From Carnobacterium sp. 17-4 (GTDB taxonomy: Bacteria > Bacillota > Bacilli > Lactobacillales > Carnobacteriaceae), in NCBI RefSeq assembly GCF_000195575.1, contig NC_015391.1, positions 470,501-534,500 on the forward strand: a stretch of DNA of 64,000 nucleotides. The letters run 5' to 3'. This document shows positions 16,961 through 26,344 of the stretch, one piece after another. The notes under the pieces were generated by a model that saw nothing but the letters and a program-made list of their open reading frames with translations, did no database searches and was not told where the DNA came from. The position numbers and the translations under genes are program-made. Each line of letters begins with the position of its first letter. The stretch's first letter is position 1.

Positions 16961-17494
16961 GTGAAGTTAGTGAGGGAGAATAATCCGATTCGAGTGCAAA
17001 TAAGAATCAAAGAACTAGCAATTGATTACGGTGTGATTTTGCTTTATCTTGTTTTTGTTCTTCTGGCTAACTTAGTCATTTATTTTTTAGTGTTAGATGG
17101 AATACCTGAATTCACAATCGTTCAATCCCAACTGATAGCGACGTTTGAATCGGTTGTTCCGATAGTGCTGATTTTCTCGCTACTTGATTACAAGAAACCC
17201 TTTGGGACATACGGTAAGAGAAGTGCTGGGTTAAAAGTGCAGTATAAAACGCCTTCGTTTTTTAGAAGTTTGGTTAGAAATAGCATTAAATTTTTACCGT
17301 GGCAGCTTGCTCATATTGGGGTCATCGATGGTGTTTATTCTGAATTTACAACCTGGAGTTCGATTGTTTTTACAAATGCTGGAATTCTGTTAGCTCTCAT
17401 CTTATTGGTTATGGGGTTTTTTAGAAAAGATAAACGTCATTTAGGTGATTTGTTAGCCGGAACTCAAGTCGTTCCTATTAGGAGGGGATCATAA
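16961..17494 (+). CDS. RDD-family membrane protein
   Basis: 177 residues with hydrophobic segments near 22-48, 63-75 and 135-157 and the family pattern IKELAIDYGVILL, KRSAGLKV and DLLAGTQVV. RDD proteins are small integral membrane proteins, some linked to ion or osmotic tolerance. Start is uncertain: GTG at 16961 or GTG at 16970, the latter better placed behind AAAGGGTGA. The stop codon is immediately followed by the GTG of the methyltransferase gene, so the two are co-translated. Confidence 0.75.
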   Translation: MKLVRENNPIRVQIRIKELAIDYGVILLYLVFVLLANLVIYFLVLDGIPEFTIVQSQLIATFESVVPIVLIFSLLDYKKPFGTYGKRSAGLKVQYKTPSFFRSLVRNSIKFLPWQLAHIGVIDGVYSEFTTWSSIVFTNAGILLALILLVMGFFRKDKRHLGDLLAGTQVVPIRRGS

Positions 17495-18259
17495 GTGGAA
17501 CAGAATGTTGATGCTGAAGAAGCGATTAGAAGATGGGATGCTTTTGCCGATGCGTACTCAAAAAATCACAACGAACAAGGGGATATTCACAAAGAAGTAT
17601 TTTTAAATCCTACTTTATTTTCTCTTATGGGCGAATTGAAAGATAAACAAGTTTTGGATGCAGGATGTGGCGAGGGTTATTTAAGCAGATTGCTATCCAA
17701 GGCTGAATCAAATGTGACCGCTGTGGATTATTCTCCAAGAATGATTGAAATTGCACTGGAGAGAACGCCAGTTGACTTACAAATTAAGTATATGAGAGGA
17801 AATTGTGAGAAGTTGGATATGCTCGAAGACAACAGTTTTGATTTGATTGTGTCCAACATGGTGATACAAGATCTACCAAACTACGAAAATGCCTTTCAAG
17901 AAATGTTTCGTTTGTTAGTAGATGGAGGGAGTTTTATCTTTTCAATTTTGCATCCTTGTTTTGTCACTCCTGGAAGTGGGTGGGAGAAAAATGATAATAG
18001 TGAAAAATTGCATTGGAATGTGGATCGTTATTTTTATGAAGGTGCCTATGAACAACGATTAGGAGATAAAGATAAAGTATTATTTTTCCACAGGACATTA
18101 ACCAGTTATGTTGATAAGTTAACTAAAGCAGGCTTTATGATAGAAAGTATAGTCGAACCGAAGCCATCAGAAATAATGTTGGAAAAATATCCGTCATTCG
18201 AAGAAGATTTGAGATGTGCTGATTTTATGGTGTTTAAGGCCACTAAGTCAAAAAGATAG
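17495..18259 (+). CDS. Class I SAM-dependent methyltransferase
   Basis: 254 residues. Motif I VLDAGCGEGYLSRLL (about 50-64) and the acidic VTAVDYSPRMI define the SAM pocket; FDLIVSNMVIQDL is motif IV and the fold continues to a typical C-terminal YVDKLTKAGF helix. It resembles the ubiE/Methyltransf_11 group. GTG start at 17495 with AGGAGGGG 7-14 bases upstream, no gap to the RDD gene. The methyl acceptor cannot be told; genes of this group act on small molecules, quinones or rRNA. Confidence 0.82.
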   Translation: MEQNVDAEEAIRRWDAFADAYSKNHNEQGDIHKEVFLNPTLFSLMGELKDKQVLDAGCGEGYLSRLLSKAESNVTAVDYSPRMIEIALERTPVDLQIKYMRGNCEKLDMLEDNSFDLIVSNMVIQDLPNYENAFQEMFRLLVDGGSFIFSILHPCFVTPGSGWEKNDNSEKLHWNVDRYFYEGAYEQRLGDKDKVLFFHRTLTSYVDKLTKAGFMIESIVEPKPSEIMLEKYPSFEEDLRCADFMVFKATKSKR

Positions 18260-18293
18260 AGTGATAAAGACTCGAATGCGTGAAATCATAGGT

Positions 18294-18336
18294 ACTGCAA
18301 AGGCTAAAGAATCGTCTTTTAGCCTTTGCAGTCTTT
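18294..18336 (+). terminator. Terminator after the methyltransferase gene
   Basis: ACTGCAAAGGCTAAA (18294-18308) pairs perfectly with TTTAGCCTTTGCAGT (18318-18332), followed by CTTT. Strong 15-bp stem with a weak T tract. Confidence 0.75.
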
Positions 18337-18479
18337 AATGTTATAAACTAGAGACACGATAGTTCGCAAAATCAACGGAATGTAGACTTTTTAAATGACA
18401 AACTATTTACTTTACTTACTTTTTGTAAAGTGATAAAATTGAAAATTAAGAACGTCAACAGAAAAGGATGAGATAAACA

Positions 18480-19304
18480 GTGAAAAAGAAAAAATGGATG
18501 CTAGCTGGAATCGCAGCAGTAGCATTATTTGTTAGTGCATGTGGAACATCAACAAAAGAAGATGCCACTTCAACTGAAGGCGGAGATTTATTGCAGTCTG
18601 TTCAAGACGCTGGGGTATTAAAAGTCGGCGTAATGGGAACGTATCAACCGTACAACTTTATCAATGAAGATAAAGACATGGATGGGTTTGATGCAGATAT
18701 TGCTAAAGAAATTGCTAAAGGATTAGATGTGGACATTGAATTTGTCTCTCAAGAATTTTCAGGAATGATCGCTGGATTGCAAACGGGTAAATTTGATATG
18801 GTTGCTAGTCAAATGACGATCACGGATGACCGTAAAAAAGAAATGCTATTCTCAGATCCATATATCACCAATCAAGTAAAAGTTATTGTAAAAGATGACA
18901 ATACAGAGATTACTTCTGTTGAGGATTTTGTGGGTAAAGATATTGGAGTAGGTCTAGGAACAAATGATGAAACTTATTTGCGTAACGAATTGATGCCTGA
19001 AGTTGGTGAGTTTAATATTCGTACGTATGATGATGTGATCACTTCATTGAAAGACTTGGATTCTGGTCGAATCGACGCTACTATCAACAACATGTATGCT
19101 TTAAAACCAATCATTGAAGCAAATGGGTTGAAGATTAAAGCAGTTGGCGAACCAATCAAATCAGACCAAGCCGGAATTGCTGTTCAATTAGGTAATGAAG
19201 CCTTTATTGAAGAAGTAAATACTATTTTATCTGATATTAAAGCAGATGGTACGTATGATGAAATTTTTATGAAATGGTTCGGTGAAGCACCACCAAAAGA
19301 CTAA
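18480..19304 (+). CDS. Polar amino-acid ABC transporter substrate-binding lipoprotein
   Basis: 274 residues. Lipoprotein signal with lipobox ALFVSAC (Cys about 21), then a family-3 solute-binding fold: LKVGVMGTYQPYNF, GFDADIAKEIA and DMVASQMTITDDRKK are the standard ligand-site elements of cystine/arginine/glutamine binding proteins. GTG start behind AAAAGGATGAG. It is the first gene of an SBP-permease-ATPase-OsmC operon. Substrate cannot be fixed; the linked OsmC thiol-peroxidase-type gene makes a sulfur amino acid such as cystine attractive but not proven. Confidence 0.88.
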   Translation: MKKKKWMLAGIAAVALFVSACGTSTKEDATSTEGGDLLQSVQDAGVLKVGVMGTYQPYNFINEDKDMDGFDADIAKEIAKGLDVDIEFVSQEFSGMIAGLQTGKFDMVASQMTITDDRKKEMLFSDPYITNQVKVIVKDDNTEITSVEDFVGKDIGVGLGTNDETYLRNELMPEVGEFNIRTYDDVITSLKDLDSGRIDATINNMYALKPIIEANGLKIKAVGEPIKSDQAGIAVQLGNEAFIEEVNTILSDIKADGTYDEIFMKWFGEAPPKD

Positions 19305-19343
19305 ACATGAAGCAAGAATAAGTAGAAGAGAGGTACTTCTTTT

Positions 19344-19988
19344 ATGGAAGTTTTAATACAGAATATCCCGTTCTTGTTGCAAGGAGCGTATTATACGTTA
19401 TTAATTACATTGGTTTCGATGTTTTTTGGTTCTCTTATCGGGATTATCGTCGCAATAGCCCGTTTGAAAGGCAATAAAGCGATCCAAGCTGTTGCACGAG
19501 GGTATGTATCAATTATCCGAGGCACACCGACATTGGTTCAAATCATCATTATTTATTATGGTTTAGTTGATTTTGGAATTAGTTTAGATCCTTTGCCAGC
19601 TGCTTTTATTGCATTGAGTGTTAATAATGGAGCGTATTTATCTGAATCGATTCGTGGAGCTTTACAGTCGATTCCAAAAGGTCAAATGGAAGCTGCTTAT
19701 GCAACAGGGATGACACCTTGGCAAGCGATGCGTCGAATCATTCTTCCGCAAGCCATTCGCATTGCTATTCCGCCAGTAGGGAATACCTTTATTGGTATGT
19801 TGAAAGAAACGTCCTTAGTATCGGTCATCAGTGTAACGGAATTATTGCGTTCGGCTCAATTGCTGATTGCTCAATATTATAGTTACATGCCGTTTTACTT
19901 GGGAATCGCGGTCATTTATTGGATCATGAGCACAGTTTTTTCTTTCCTACTGAACAAGTTGGAAGCACGTATGTCAATCTATGAATAG
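19344..19988 (+). CDS. Polar amino-acid ABC transporter permease
   Basis: 214 residues with about five membrane spans and the HisM/GlnP-type pattern: LLITLVSMFFGSLIGI, IIRGTPTLVQI and the EAA loop EAAYATGMTPWQAMRRIILPQ that contacts the ATPase. It forms the membrane channel, presumably as a homodimer since only one permease gene is present. Located 39 bases after the binding-protein gene and 13 before the ATPase gene; ribosome-binding site AGAGAGGT. Confidence 0.92.
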   Translation: MEVLIQNIPFLLQGAYYTLLITLVSMFFGSLIGIIVAIARLKGNKAIQAVARGYVSIIRGTPTLVQIIIIYYGLVDFGISLDPLPAAFIALSVNNGAYLSESIRGALQSIPKGQMEAAYATGMTPWQAMRRIILPQAIRIAIPPVGNTFIGMLKETSLVSVISVTELLRSAQLLIAQYYSYMPFYLGIAVIYWIMSTVFSFLLNKLEARMSIYE

Positions 19989-20001
19989 TTGAGGGATTAA
20001 C

Positions 20002-20769
20002 ATGATTAAAATAAATGGATTAATAAAATCGTTTGGAGCATTAGAAGTCTTAAGGTCGATTGATTTGCAAATTAGTTCAGGTGAAGTTGTGGTTATTTTG
20101 GGACCTAGTGGATCTGGAAAAAGCACCTTGCTGCGTTGCATGAATGGTCTTGAAGAACTAACAGCTGGAAGCATTGAAGTAAACGGCGTTGTTATGAACG
20201 CTGAGCAGTCTAAAAAAGAGCGCACCAAAAAAGTTCGTGAAGCACGTTTGCATACAGGAATGGTTTTTCAACAATTTAACTTGTATCCCCATAAAACGGC
20301 ATTGGGAAATGTAACGGAAGCGTTGATTACTGTTAAGAAAATGGATAAAACTAAAGCAAACCAACTTGGCGAAAAAATGTTGGAACAAGTAGGATTATCA
20401 GATAAAAAAGATGAATTTCCTTCTAGATTATCGGGTGGACAACAACAGCGGGTAGCCATTTCACGTGCGTTAGCTATGGATCCTACCGTAATGTTATTCG
20501 ATGAGCCAACATCTTCATTGGATCCTGAATTAGTCGATGAAGTTTTGACAGTCATCAAAGAATTAGCTAAAGAAGGTCGAACAATGGTTATCGTGACACA
20601 TGAAATGCAATTTGCACGTGAAGTGGCAGATCGTGTGATTTTTATGGCAGACGGTATTATTGTTGAACAAAATGAACCAGAAGCTTTTTTTACACAACCA
20701 AAAACAGAGCGTGCTAGAAGATTTTTAAAAATGGAAGAATTAGAACATAGAGAAGGGGTAAAACGATGA
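20002..20769 (+). CDS. Polar amino-acid ABC transporter ATPase
   Basis: 255 residues, GlnQ/HisP type. Walker [10 protein letters not shown] (about 34-42), Q-loop [14 protein letters not shown], signature LSGGQQQR, Walker [13 protein letters not shown] and switch VTHEM are all intact. It energises the permease encoded just upstream. Its last four bases overlap the start of the OsmC-family gene, so both are translationally coupled. Confidence 0.93.
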   Translation: MIKINGLIKSFGALEVLRSIDLQISSGEVVVILGPSGSGKSTLLRCMNGLEELTAGSIEVNGVVMNAEQSKKERTKKVREARLHTGMVFQQFNLYPHKTALGNVTEALITVKKMDKTKANQLGEKMLEQVGLSDKKDEFPSRLSGGQQQRVAISRALAMDPTVMLFDEPTSSLDPELVDEVLTVIKELAKEGRTMVIVTHEMQFAREVADRVIFMADGIIVEQNEPEAFFTQPKTERARRFLKMEELEHREGVKR

Positions 20770-21191
20770 TTGTAACAACAACATGGAATAAAGGTCGTAA
20801 GTTTACCGCTAAAGGCGATTCAGGTTATGAACTTAAGATGGATGCTACACCAGCTTATGGCGGAGTAGGAGAGGGCGCAACACCAACAGAAATGTTGTTG
20901 GCTTCTTTGGCAGGCTGCATCGGAATTGATGCAACCATGGTTTTGAATCCGCATTTGGATAAAATCGAGAAACTCGAAATTATTACTGATGGAACTCGCA
21001 GAGAAGAAGCTCCTAAAGACTTTACCGCTATGAATGTTACCTTTGTAGTAGACGGCACAGTGAACAGCGACAAAATTTGGCGTGCTATTCGCTTAAGTGA
21101 AGAAAAATACTGTACGGTTTCTAATTCCTTAAAGGCTGAAATCACGTATGATGTAGTATTGAATGGCGAAAAATTAGCAAGAGAAATGTAA
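20766..21191 (+). CDS. OsmC/Ohr-family protein
   Basis: 141 residues. The two family cysteines are in LAGCIGID (about 57) and EKYCTVS (about 119), the pair that reduces organic peroxides in OsmC/Ohr proteins. Start ATG overlaps the ATPase stop by 4 bases. Being fused by translation to an amino-acid importer is unusual for a stress gene and suggests that the importer delivers a thiol-relevant substrate (inference). The terminator follows directly. Confidence 0.85.
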   Translation: MIVTTTWNKGRKFTAKGDSGYELKMDATPAYGGVGEGATPTEMLLASLAGCIGIDATMVLNPHLDKIEKLEIITDGTRREEAPKDFTAMNVTFVVDGTVNSDKIWRAIRLSEEKYCTVSNSLKAEITYDVVLNGEKLAREM

Positions 21192-21197
21192 GGAAAA

Positions 21198-21243
21198 AAT
21201 ACTCGTTACCCTTAGTGTTACAAGGGGAGCGGGTATTTTTTTT
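21198..21243 (+). terminator. Terminator of the amino-acid transporter/osmC operon
   Basis: AATACTCGTT-CCCTT pairs with AAGGGGAGCGGGTATT (one mismatch and G-U pairs), followed by eight T residues. Confidence 0.8.
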
Positions 21244-21257
21244 GATTACTTAGTGAA

Positions 21258-21584
21258 TTATTTTTCTAATCTTTTTTCAGTGGTGGATAAAAAGTTTTCT
21301 AAAGCTTCAGAGCTATTAATGTTCATTCTTTCAGCTAAAACAATCAACCACCACATAGTTTCACCAATTTTTAACTCTAAATCGGTTTCGTTTGTTGAGC
21401 TACTAGGCCAACGTTCTTGTTGGGCCATAGTTAAACGTCCAACTAAACCAGCATCGGTCAGAAATGCTAATGCATCTTCTTCAACGCTCCAAATATCCTC
21501 ATGGTGCTTTATCTCCAACTCATGGTAACGTGCTCGTAATTTTTTAGAGCGTTCAACTAATTCATTAAATGTTGTTTCATTCAT
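21258..21584 (-). CDS. MazG-like nucleotide pyrophosphohydrolase-family protein
   Basis: 108 residues from the ATG at 21584, which has GGGAGG seven bases upstream (a longer reading starts at 21650 without such a site). The helical sequence has WSVEEDALAFLTDAGLVGR and LELKIGETMWWLIVLAE, resembling the EExxE + ExxD helices of small MazG-like proteins that hydrolyse abnormal NTPs, but I cannot confirm all metal ligands. Alone on the minus strand; the divergent region holds a tandem repeat. Confidence 0.6.
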   Translation of the reverse strand: MNETTFNELVERSKKLRARYHELEIKHHEDIWSVEEDALAFLTDAGLVGRLTMAQQERWPSSSTNETDLELKIGETMWWLIVLAERMNINSSEALENFLSTTEKRLEK

Positions 21585-21689
21585 AAAAATCCCTCCCAAT
21601 TCATCTATAAGCACTTTGTGAAACTTGAAGGTTTTAGTATAGCACAACAAAAAAAGGATTTGAGATGTTAGTCTTAAATACTTTTTTTA

Positions 21690-21932
21690 TTGTGTAGTTA
21701 ACTGAGAACAGGATTCTATTTGTGTTGGCACAACGAGCTTTAGTTCGAGTAACTCAGAATTGTTTTTCATTTGAGTTGACACAACAAGCTTTAGTTCGAG
21801 TAACTCAAGTCGGTTTTTCGTTTGAGTTGATACAACGAGTCTTAGTTCGAGTAACTCAAAACTGTTTTCCGTTTGAGTTGACGCAACGATCCTTAGTTCT
21901 ATCAACTCAGAACTAGATTCTATTTGAGTGGG
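21690..21932. repeat. 51-bp tandem repeat array (4 full units plus partial ends)
   Basis: The segment TTTGAGTTGA (or one- to three-base variants) recurs at 21719, 21770, 21821, 21872 and 21923, exactly 51 bases apart each time. Each unit is about TTTGAGTT, then ACAACGAGCTTTAGTTCGAG, then TAACTCA and a variable T-rich linker; TTGAGTT and AACTCAA inside a unit can pair. A further partial copy (GTTAACTGAGAACAGGATTC) precedes the first unit. Because 51 is a multiple of 3, both strands give open repeated frames, but neither has a ribosome-binding site, so I regard it as non-coding. Confidence 0.85.
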
Positions 21933-21966
21933 TGAAATGACTAGTATTTAACCCCATCCTATCCAA

Positions 21967-22035
21967 TTTACATAAACTTTAAAAAAAACATTCGGAATTT
22001 ACGGAGCATTTACATAGAATCTACATGCCTATGCT
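21967..22035 (+). promoter_or_regulatory. PhoP-box-like direct repeats and promoter of the ugp-type operon
   Basis: TTTACG (21998), TTTACA (22009) and TCTACA (22020) follow each other every 11 bases, and TTTACA (21967) and TTTAAA (21978) form another pair further upstream. This matches the Gram-positive PhoP recognition pattern TT(A/C/T)ACA repeated with about 5-base gaps. A -10 like TATGCT follows at 22030-22035. It suggests induction by phosphate starvation. Confidence 0.6.
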
Positions 22036-22085
22036 AGAGTAGAAAAGTAAGAAAAAGGAAGCTTATTAGCAACGGAGGGAATTTT

Positions 22086-23141
22086 GTGCAGGTTAAATTT
22101 GAAGATATTACAATGGCTTATGGAGAAAAAAATGTACTCCAAAATATCAATTTTGTTATCCCTGAACATTCCTTGGTTTCGATACTTGGGCCAAGCGGCT
22201 GTGGAAAGTCAACGACATTGATGTTGATTTCTGGACTGACCACACCTTCAGAAGGAAAAATCTACTTTGGTGAAAAAGATGTGACCAAAGCTGATGCTGT
22301 AAAACGAAAAGTAGGAATGGTTTTTCAGAATTATGCGTTATACCCTCATTTATCCGTATTAGAAAATATCATGTTTCCTTTGAAAATGGCAAAAATGTCT
22401 AAAAATGAACGAATAACTCGAGCGATGGATTTAGCGAAATTGGTTAAAATACAAGATCATGTGGATAAAAAACCGAAACAGCTCTCAGGAGGACAGCAGC
22501 AACGGGTAGCAATAGCACGTGCGTTAGCTAAAGAACCTTCTATATTACTGATGGATGAGCCGTTATCGAATTTAGATGCACGATTGAGGATTGAAATGCG
22601 AGAAGAGATTCGCCGTATACAACAAGAAACAAATGTGACGACTGTTTTTGTTACACATGATCAAGAAGAAGCGTTAAGTATCTCTGATCAAGTGATGGTT
22701 TTAAATGACGGAGCCATTCAGCAAATTAGTGAGCCACAGCCATTGTATGAACGCCCAGTTAATCTATTTGTAGCGAAGTTCTTGGGAACTCCTATCATCA
22801 ATACCTTTTCTGTGGATGAGCAACAAGTCAATTGGTCCAAATTATCTAGTGCTTTGAGTTTTGATCCAACTTTCCATTCTATTGGAGTCCGAGCAGAGAA
22901 TTTTAAAGAAGCTGCAGATGAATCGCAAGGATTTATTAGCGGTCAGATTCGACATATTGAACGAGTAGGGAAAGATACTTCTATTAAAATCAAATGTGGA
23001 GAGAAAGAAGTCATTGCTACCAATCTTTCTGGAAATTATATAGAAGGAGATATTCTTCATTTGACAGCAGATGTACAAGATATTCTGCATTTTGATAAAC
23101 AAGGGAATACGATGGTGTTGGAGGAGGCTGTTATTGGATGA
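22086..23141 (+). CDS. ugpC: Ugp/Mal-type ABC transporter ATPase (UgpC-like)
   Basis: 351 residues: an N-terminal ATPase domain with Walker A GPSGCGKST (about 36-44), LSGGQQQR, Walker B ILLMDEPLSNLD and switch VTHDQ, then a C-terminal regulatory OB/TOBE-type region (about 235-351) as in MalK/UgpC. GTG start behind CGGAGGG. It powers import by the two permeases downstream. The PhoP-box-like repeats in front of it support a phosphorylated substrate such as glycerol-3-phosphate or a glycerophosphodiester; sugar import is the alternative. Confidence 0.82.
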   Translation: MQVKFEDITMAYGEKNVLQNINFVIPEHSLVSILGPSGCGKSTTLMLISGLTTPSEGKIYFGEKDVTKADAVKRKVGMVFQNYALYPHLSVLENIMFPLKMAKMSKNERITRAMDLAKLVKIQDHVDKKPKQLSGGQQQRVAIARALAKEPSILLMDEPLSNLDARLRIEMREEIRRIQQETNVTTVFVTHDQEEALSISDQVMVLNDGAIQQISEPQPLYERPVNLFVAKFLGTPIINTFSVDEQQVNWSKLSSALSFDPTFHSIGVRAENFKEAADESQGFISGQIRHIERVGKDTSIKIKCGEKEVIATNLSGNYIEGDILHLTADVQDILHFDKQGNTMVLEEAVIG

Positions 23142-24028
23142 TTGAAAAACCGACACTGAAAAGTACCCTGCGAGCATGGGCTTACATTGCACCAATGATA
23201 GCTATTATTGGGGTCTTTAATATCTATCCGATCCTTAAATCACTTGCCATGAGTTTTTACTCTGATTACAATTTTTATCAAGATGTTGTCTACGCTTATG
23301 GTTGGGACAACTTTATCCAGATTTTTAATGATTCAAATTTATTTTTAGCAATCAAAAATACCTTTATCTTTGTATTGGGTGTCGTTCCTTTATCGATCAT
23401 GCTTTCACTGGGTATTGCATTACTTCTACATAATGTGCAGTTTTTATCAGGATTTTTTAGGTCTATTTATTTCTTGCCATTTGTTACCAGTACGGTTGCT
23501 ATCTCAATTGTCTGGAATTGGATTTACCATTCCAGATATGGCTTGATGAATTATTTTCTAGGACTATTCGGAGTGGACCCAATCAATTGGATAACGGATC
23601 CAAAATATTCCATGTTGGCATTGGTCATTATGGCTATCTGGAAAGGACTCGGCTTCAATATTATTCTGTTTCTCGTAGGATTGAACAATATTGACAAAGG
23701 CTATTACTCGGCAGCTAAGGTTGATGGAGCCTCTGATTTGCAACGGTTTACTAATATCACAGTTCCATTGCTAGGACCAACGACATTTTTGGTGACAGTT
23801 ATGGGAGTTATCAGTAGTTTTAAAGTTTTTGACGAAGTGTATTCGCTTTTTCAAGGGAGACCTGGACCAGGGAATTCAGCTTTGACAGTGGTTTATTATA
23901 TCTATGAAAAATTTTATACCGAATACCAATATGGTGTTGCCGCAGCCGCTGGAATTGTGTTGTTCCTAATTATCTTAGTGGTTACGCTTATTCAAATGGC
24001 TTACAACAAGAAATTTGTTCACTACTAA
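23138..24028 (+). CDS. ugpA: Ugp-type ABC transporter permease (UgpA-like)
   Basis: 296 residues with six predicted membrane spans and the MalF/UgpA-type EAA loop YYSAAKVDGASDLQRFTNITVPLLGPT (quoted in two parts elsewhere as AAKVDGASDLQRF) near 200-225. It starts 4 bases inside the ATPase gene, so it is translationally coupled. Forms a heterodimeric channel with the next gene product. Confidence 0.85.
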   Translation: MIEKPTLKSTLRAWAYIAPMIAIIGVFNIYPILKSLAMSFYSDYNFYQDVVYAYGWDNFIQIFNDSNLFLAIKNTFIFVLGVVPLSIMLSLGIALLLHNVQFLSGFFRSIYFLPFVTSTVAISIVWNWIYHSRYGLMNYFLGLFGVDPINWITDPKYSMLALVIMAIWKGLGFNIILFLVGLNNIDKGYYSAAKVDGASDLQRFTNITVPLLGPTTFLVTVMGVISSFKVFDEVYSLFQGRPGPGNSALTVVYYIYEKFYTEYQYGVAAAAGIVLFLIILVVTLIQMAYNKKFVHY

Positions 24029-24043
24029 GAGAGGAGAAAAAAG

Positions 24044-24949
24044 ATGAAGGAATTATCCAATAAAGCTATCCCAAAAGTATCGCGTTCACTTTTGGCAGAT
24101 TTTTCAAAAGAACGTGAGAACACAGATGTAGGGAGTAAAGTTAAAAAAAGCATCCTTTATATTTTGTTGGTTTTAGGAGCAGCAACGATGTTGATTCCCT
24201 TTATTTGGATGGTTTCTACATCCTTGAAGACTCCAGGAGAAACGGTTGCTATGCCACCGGTTTGGATCCCTGATATCTTGCAGATAGGAAATTACGCAGA
24301 AGCTTTCGAGGCAGCACCATTTGGCCGTTATTTTTTGAACAGTGTGTTTGTTACCGTGCTTTCTACGGCAGGAGAACTAATCACAACGATTTTGGCTGCT
24401 TTTGCCTTTGCTAAAATTGAATTTTATGGCAAAAATATTTTGTTCACATTATTGATTGCGACGATGATGGTCCCCGGTGAAATCCTGATCATCCCTAATT
24501 TTGTGACACTATCCAACATGGGATTGATCAATACATATGCGGCGCTGATCGTTCCCTATCTAGCAAGTGTTTTTTCGGTATTTATGCTGAAGCAAAGTTT
24601 TCAATCGGTTCCAAAAGAATTGCATTATGCAGCTAAAGTAGATGGCTGTAGTGATTTTCGCTTTTTATGGACGATAATGGTTCCGTTGGCTAAATCGTCA
24701 ATTGTAGCTATTACCATTTTGAAAATTATTGGAAGTTGGAATGCATTTATGTGGCCTTTGATCGTGACAAATGATCGTGCTTTACGTACATTGCCCGTTG
24801 GTCTGCAGGCTTTTACAACTGAAGCTGGAACGCAATATGAACTTCTGATGGCGGCAGCAACTATTGTGGTTATTCCAATGGTTATTGTGTATCTTTTTCT
24901 CCAAAAATACATCATTATGGGGATTTCAAAAAGTGGATTAAAAGGGTAA
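24044..24949 (+). CDS. ugpE: Ugp-type ABC transporter permease (UgpE-like)
   Basis: 301 residues. A hydrophilic N-terminal extension of about 35 residues precedes six membrane spans; the EAA loop is YAAKVDGCSDFRFLWTIMVP near 200. It ends KYIIMGISKSGLKG, the usual end of MalG/UgpE permeases. Second channel subunit, 15 bases after the first permease with AGAGAGGAGAAAA as ribosome-binding site. Confidence 0.86.
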   Translation: MKELSNKAIPKVSRSLLADFSKERENTDVGSKVKKSILYILLVLGAATMLIPFIWMVSTSLKTPGETVAMPPVWIPDILQIGNYAEAFEAAPFGRYFLNSVFVTVLSTAGELITTILAAFAFAKIEFYGKNILFTLLIATMMVPGEILIIPNFVTLSNMGLINTYAALIVPYLASVFSVFMLKQSFQSVPKELHYAAKVDGCSDFRFLWTIMVPLAKSSIVAITILKIIGSWNAFMWPLIVTNDRALRTLPVGLQAFTTEAGTQYELLMAAATIVVIPMVIVYLFLQKYIIMGISKSGLKG

Positions 24950-25000
24950 TTTATATAGGTTTTATGCAATTTAAAAAATAGAATTAGAGGAGAATGACAG

Positions 25001-26329
25001 ATGAGCAAAAAAAGGAATTGGTTAACATTTGGTACAGGTTTACTGCTTTCAAGCAGTCTTTTATTGGCCGCTTGTGGAACAGGAAATGAAGAAGCAGATG
25101 CAGGGGGATCAACTAAAGCAACTGAAGGTACAGAAGAAACTGAGATTACTTTTTGGCATGCGATGAATGGCCCTCACCAAGAAGCCATCACAGCTTTGAC
25201 GGAAGAGTTTAATGAATCACAAGAATTGTATACCGTAGAAGAAATGAACCAAGGGGACTATGAAACGCTTGAACAGTCCATTATGGCCTCTGGTGTTTCG
25301 GGAGATCTTCCTACATTGTCTCAACTAACTCCTGGTTTAGTACCGGATTTGGCGACCAACGAATTGCTTTTACCACTGGATGATATTCTAACAGGGGAAA
25401 ATGGCTTTACACAAGAAGAATTGGATGATATCTACCCAGGATTTATGGAAAGCTCTGTGTACAATGAGCAAACTTATGCTATGCCTTTTTCAAAGTCAAC
25501 GCGTGTCATGTACTACAACCAAGATTTATTGGATGAATATGGGGTAGAAGTGCCGACTACTTGGGAAGACGTAAAAGCTTTAGGTGAAAAAATGGTTGCT
25601 GCTGGAGATGACAGTATTGCCATGGGACTTGAAAATGCCTTTGAGATGGAATACGAAACGATGGCTCGTCAAAATGATTCAACGTTCATTGATGGTGAAA
25701 CATTAGAAGTAGACATTGATTCTCCTGAAAGTGTTGAAACTCTTGAATTTTTAATGGGATTGATTGACGAAGGCCACGCACGTACAGCTGGTGAAGATGG
25801 TTTCTTCTCAGGTCCATTTGCTCGTGGGGAAAGTGCTTTGTATATTGGATCTAGTGCTGGATTAGCACATGTTGGACCTGTAGCTGAAGAAAATGGAATC
25901 AACTGGAGCACGGCTGAACTGCCAACTTACAATGATACTCCTTTAACCATTTTTGCGGGTAATGATTTAGGTGTCTTTTCTTCTGCTACTGAAGAAGAAC
26001 AAGAAGCTGCAGTTGCGTTCCTAAGCTTCTTATTAGAACCTGAAAATACAGCTTTCTGGTCTATGGAAACAGGTTATGTCCCGATTAGTAAAGCTGCTTT
26101 AGAAGTTCCAGAATACAAAACCTATTTAGAAGAAAACCCAACAGCAGAAGCAGCAACTCTTGAATTAGACTATGGAATCTCTGCACCTTCATTTGTTGGA
26201 TATGGCGAATACCGTAATGAGTTATTGAACACGATGGATGATGTTTTAGTAAATGATGTAGATGAACAAGAAGCGTTAACGGAACTGAATAAGAAGGCAG
26301 AAGAAATTATTTCAACTAATAATAACTAA
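25001..26329 (+). CDS. ugpB: Ugp-type ABC substrate-binding lipoprotein (UgpB-like)
   Basis: 442 residues. Lipobox LLLAAC gives a lipid anchor (Cys about 25). The family-1 solute-binding fold opens with ITFWHAMNGPHQEAI, as in UgpB, and contains MPFSKSTRVMYYNQDL and FFSGPFARGESALYIGSSAG, which line the ligand cleft in the family. Highly acidic. It supplies substrate to the UgpA/E/C complex of the same operon. Glycerol-3-phosphate or its diesters are the best guess from similarity and the phosphate-type promoter. Confidence 0.83.
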   Translation: MSKKRNWLTFGTGLLLSSSLLLAACGTGNEEADAGGSTKATEGTEETEITFWHAMNGPHQEAITALTEEFNESQELYTVEEMNQGDYETLEQSIMASGVSGDLPTLSQLTPGLVPDLATNELLLPLDDILTGENGFTQEELDDIYPGFMESSVYNEQTYAMPFSKSTRVMYYNQDLLDEYGVEVPTTWEDVKALGEKMVAAGDDSIAMGLENAFEMEYETMARQNDSTFIDGETLEVDIDSPESVETLEFLMGLIDEGHARTAGEDGFFSGPFARGESALYIGSSAGLAHVGPVAEENGINWSTAELPTYNDTPLTIFAGNDLGVFSSATEEEQEAAVAFLSFLLEPENTAFWSMETGYVPISKAALEVPEYKTYLEENPTAEAATLELDYGISAPSFVGYGEYRNELLNTMDDVLVNDVDEQEALTELNKKAEEIISTNNN

Positions 26330-26344
26330 AAAGGAGACTTAAAC

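Noticed and set aside
21687-21916. Open frames on both strands over the 51-bp tandem repeat
   Set aside because: They exist only because 51 is divisible by three and the unit lacks stops; neither has a ribosome-binding site.
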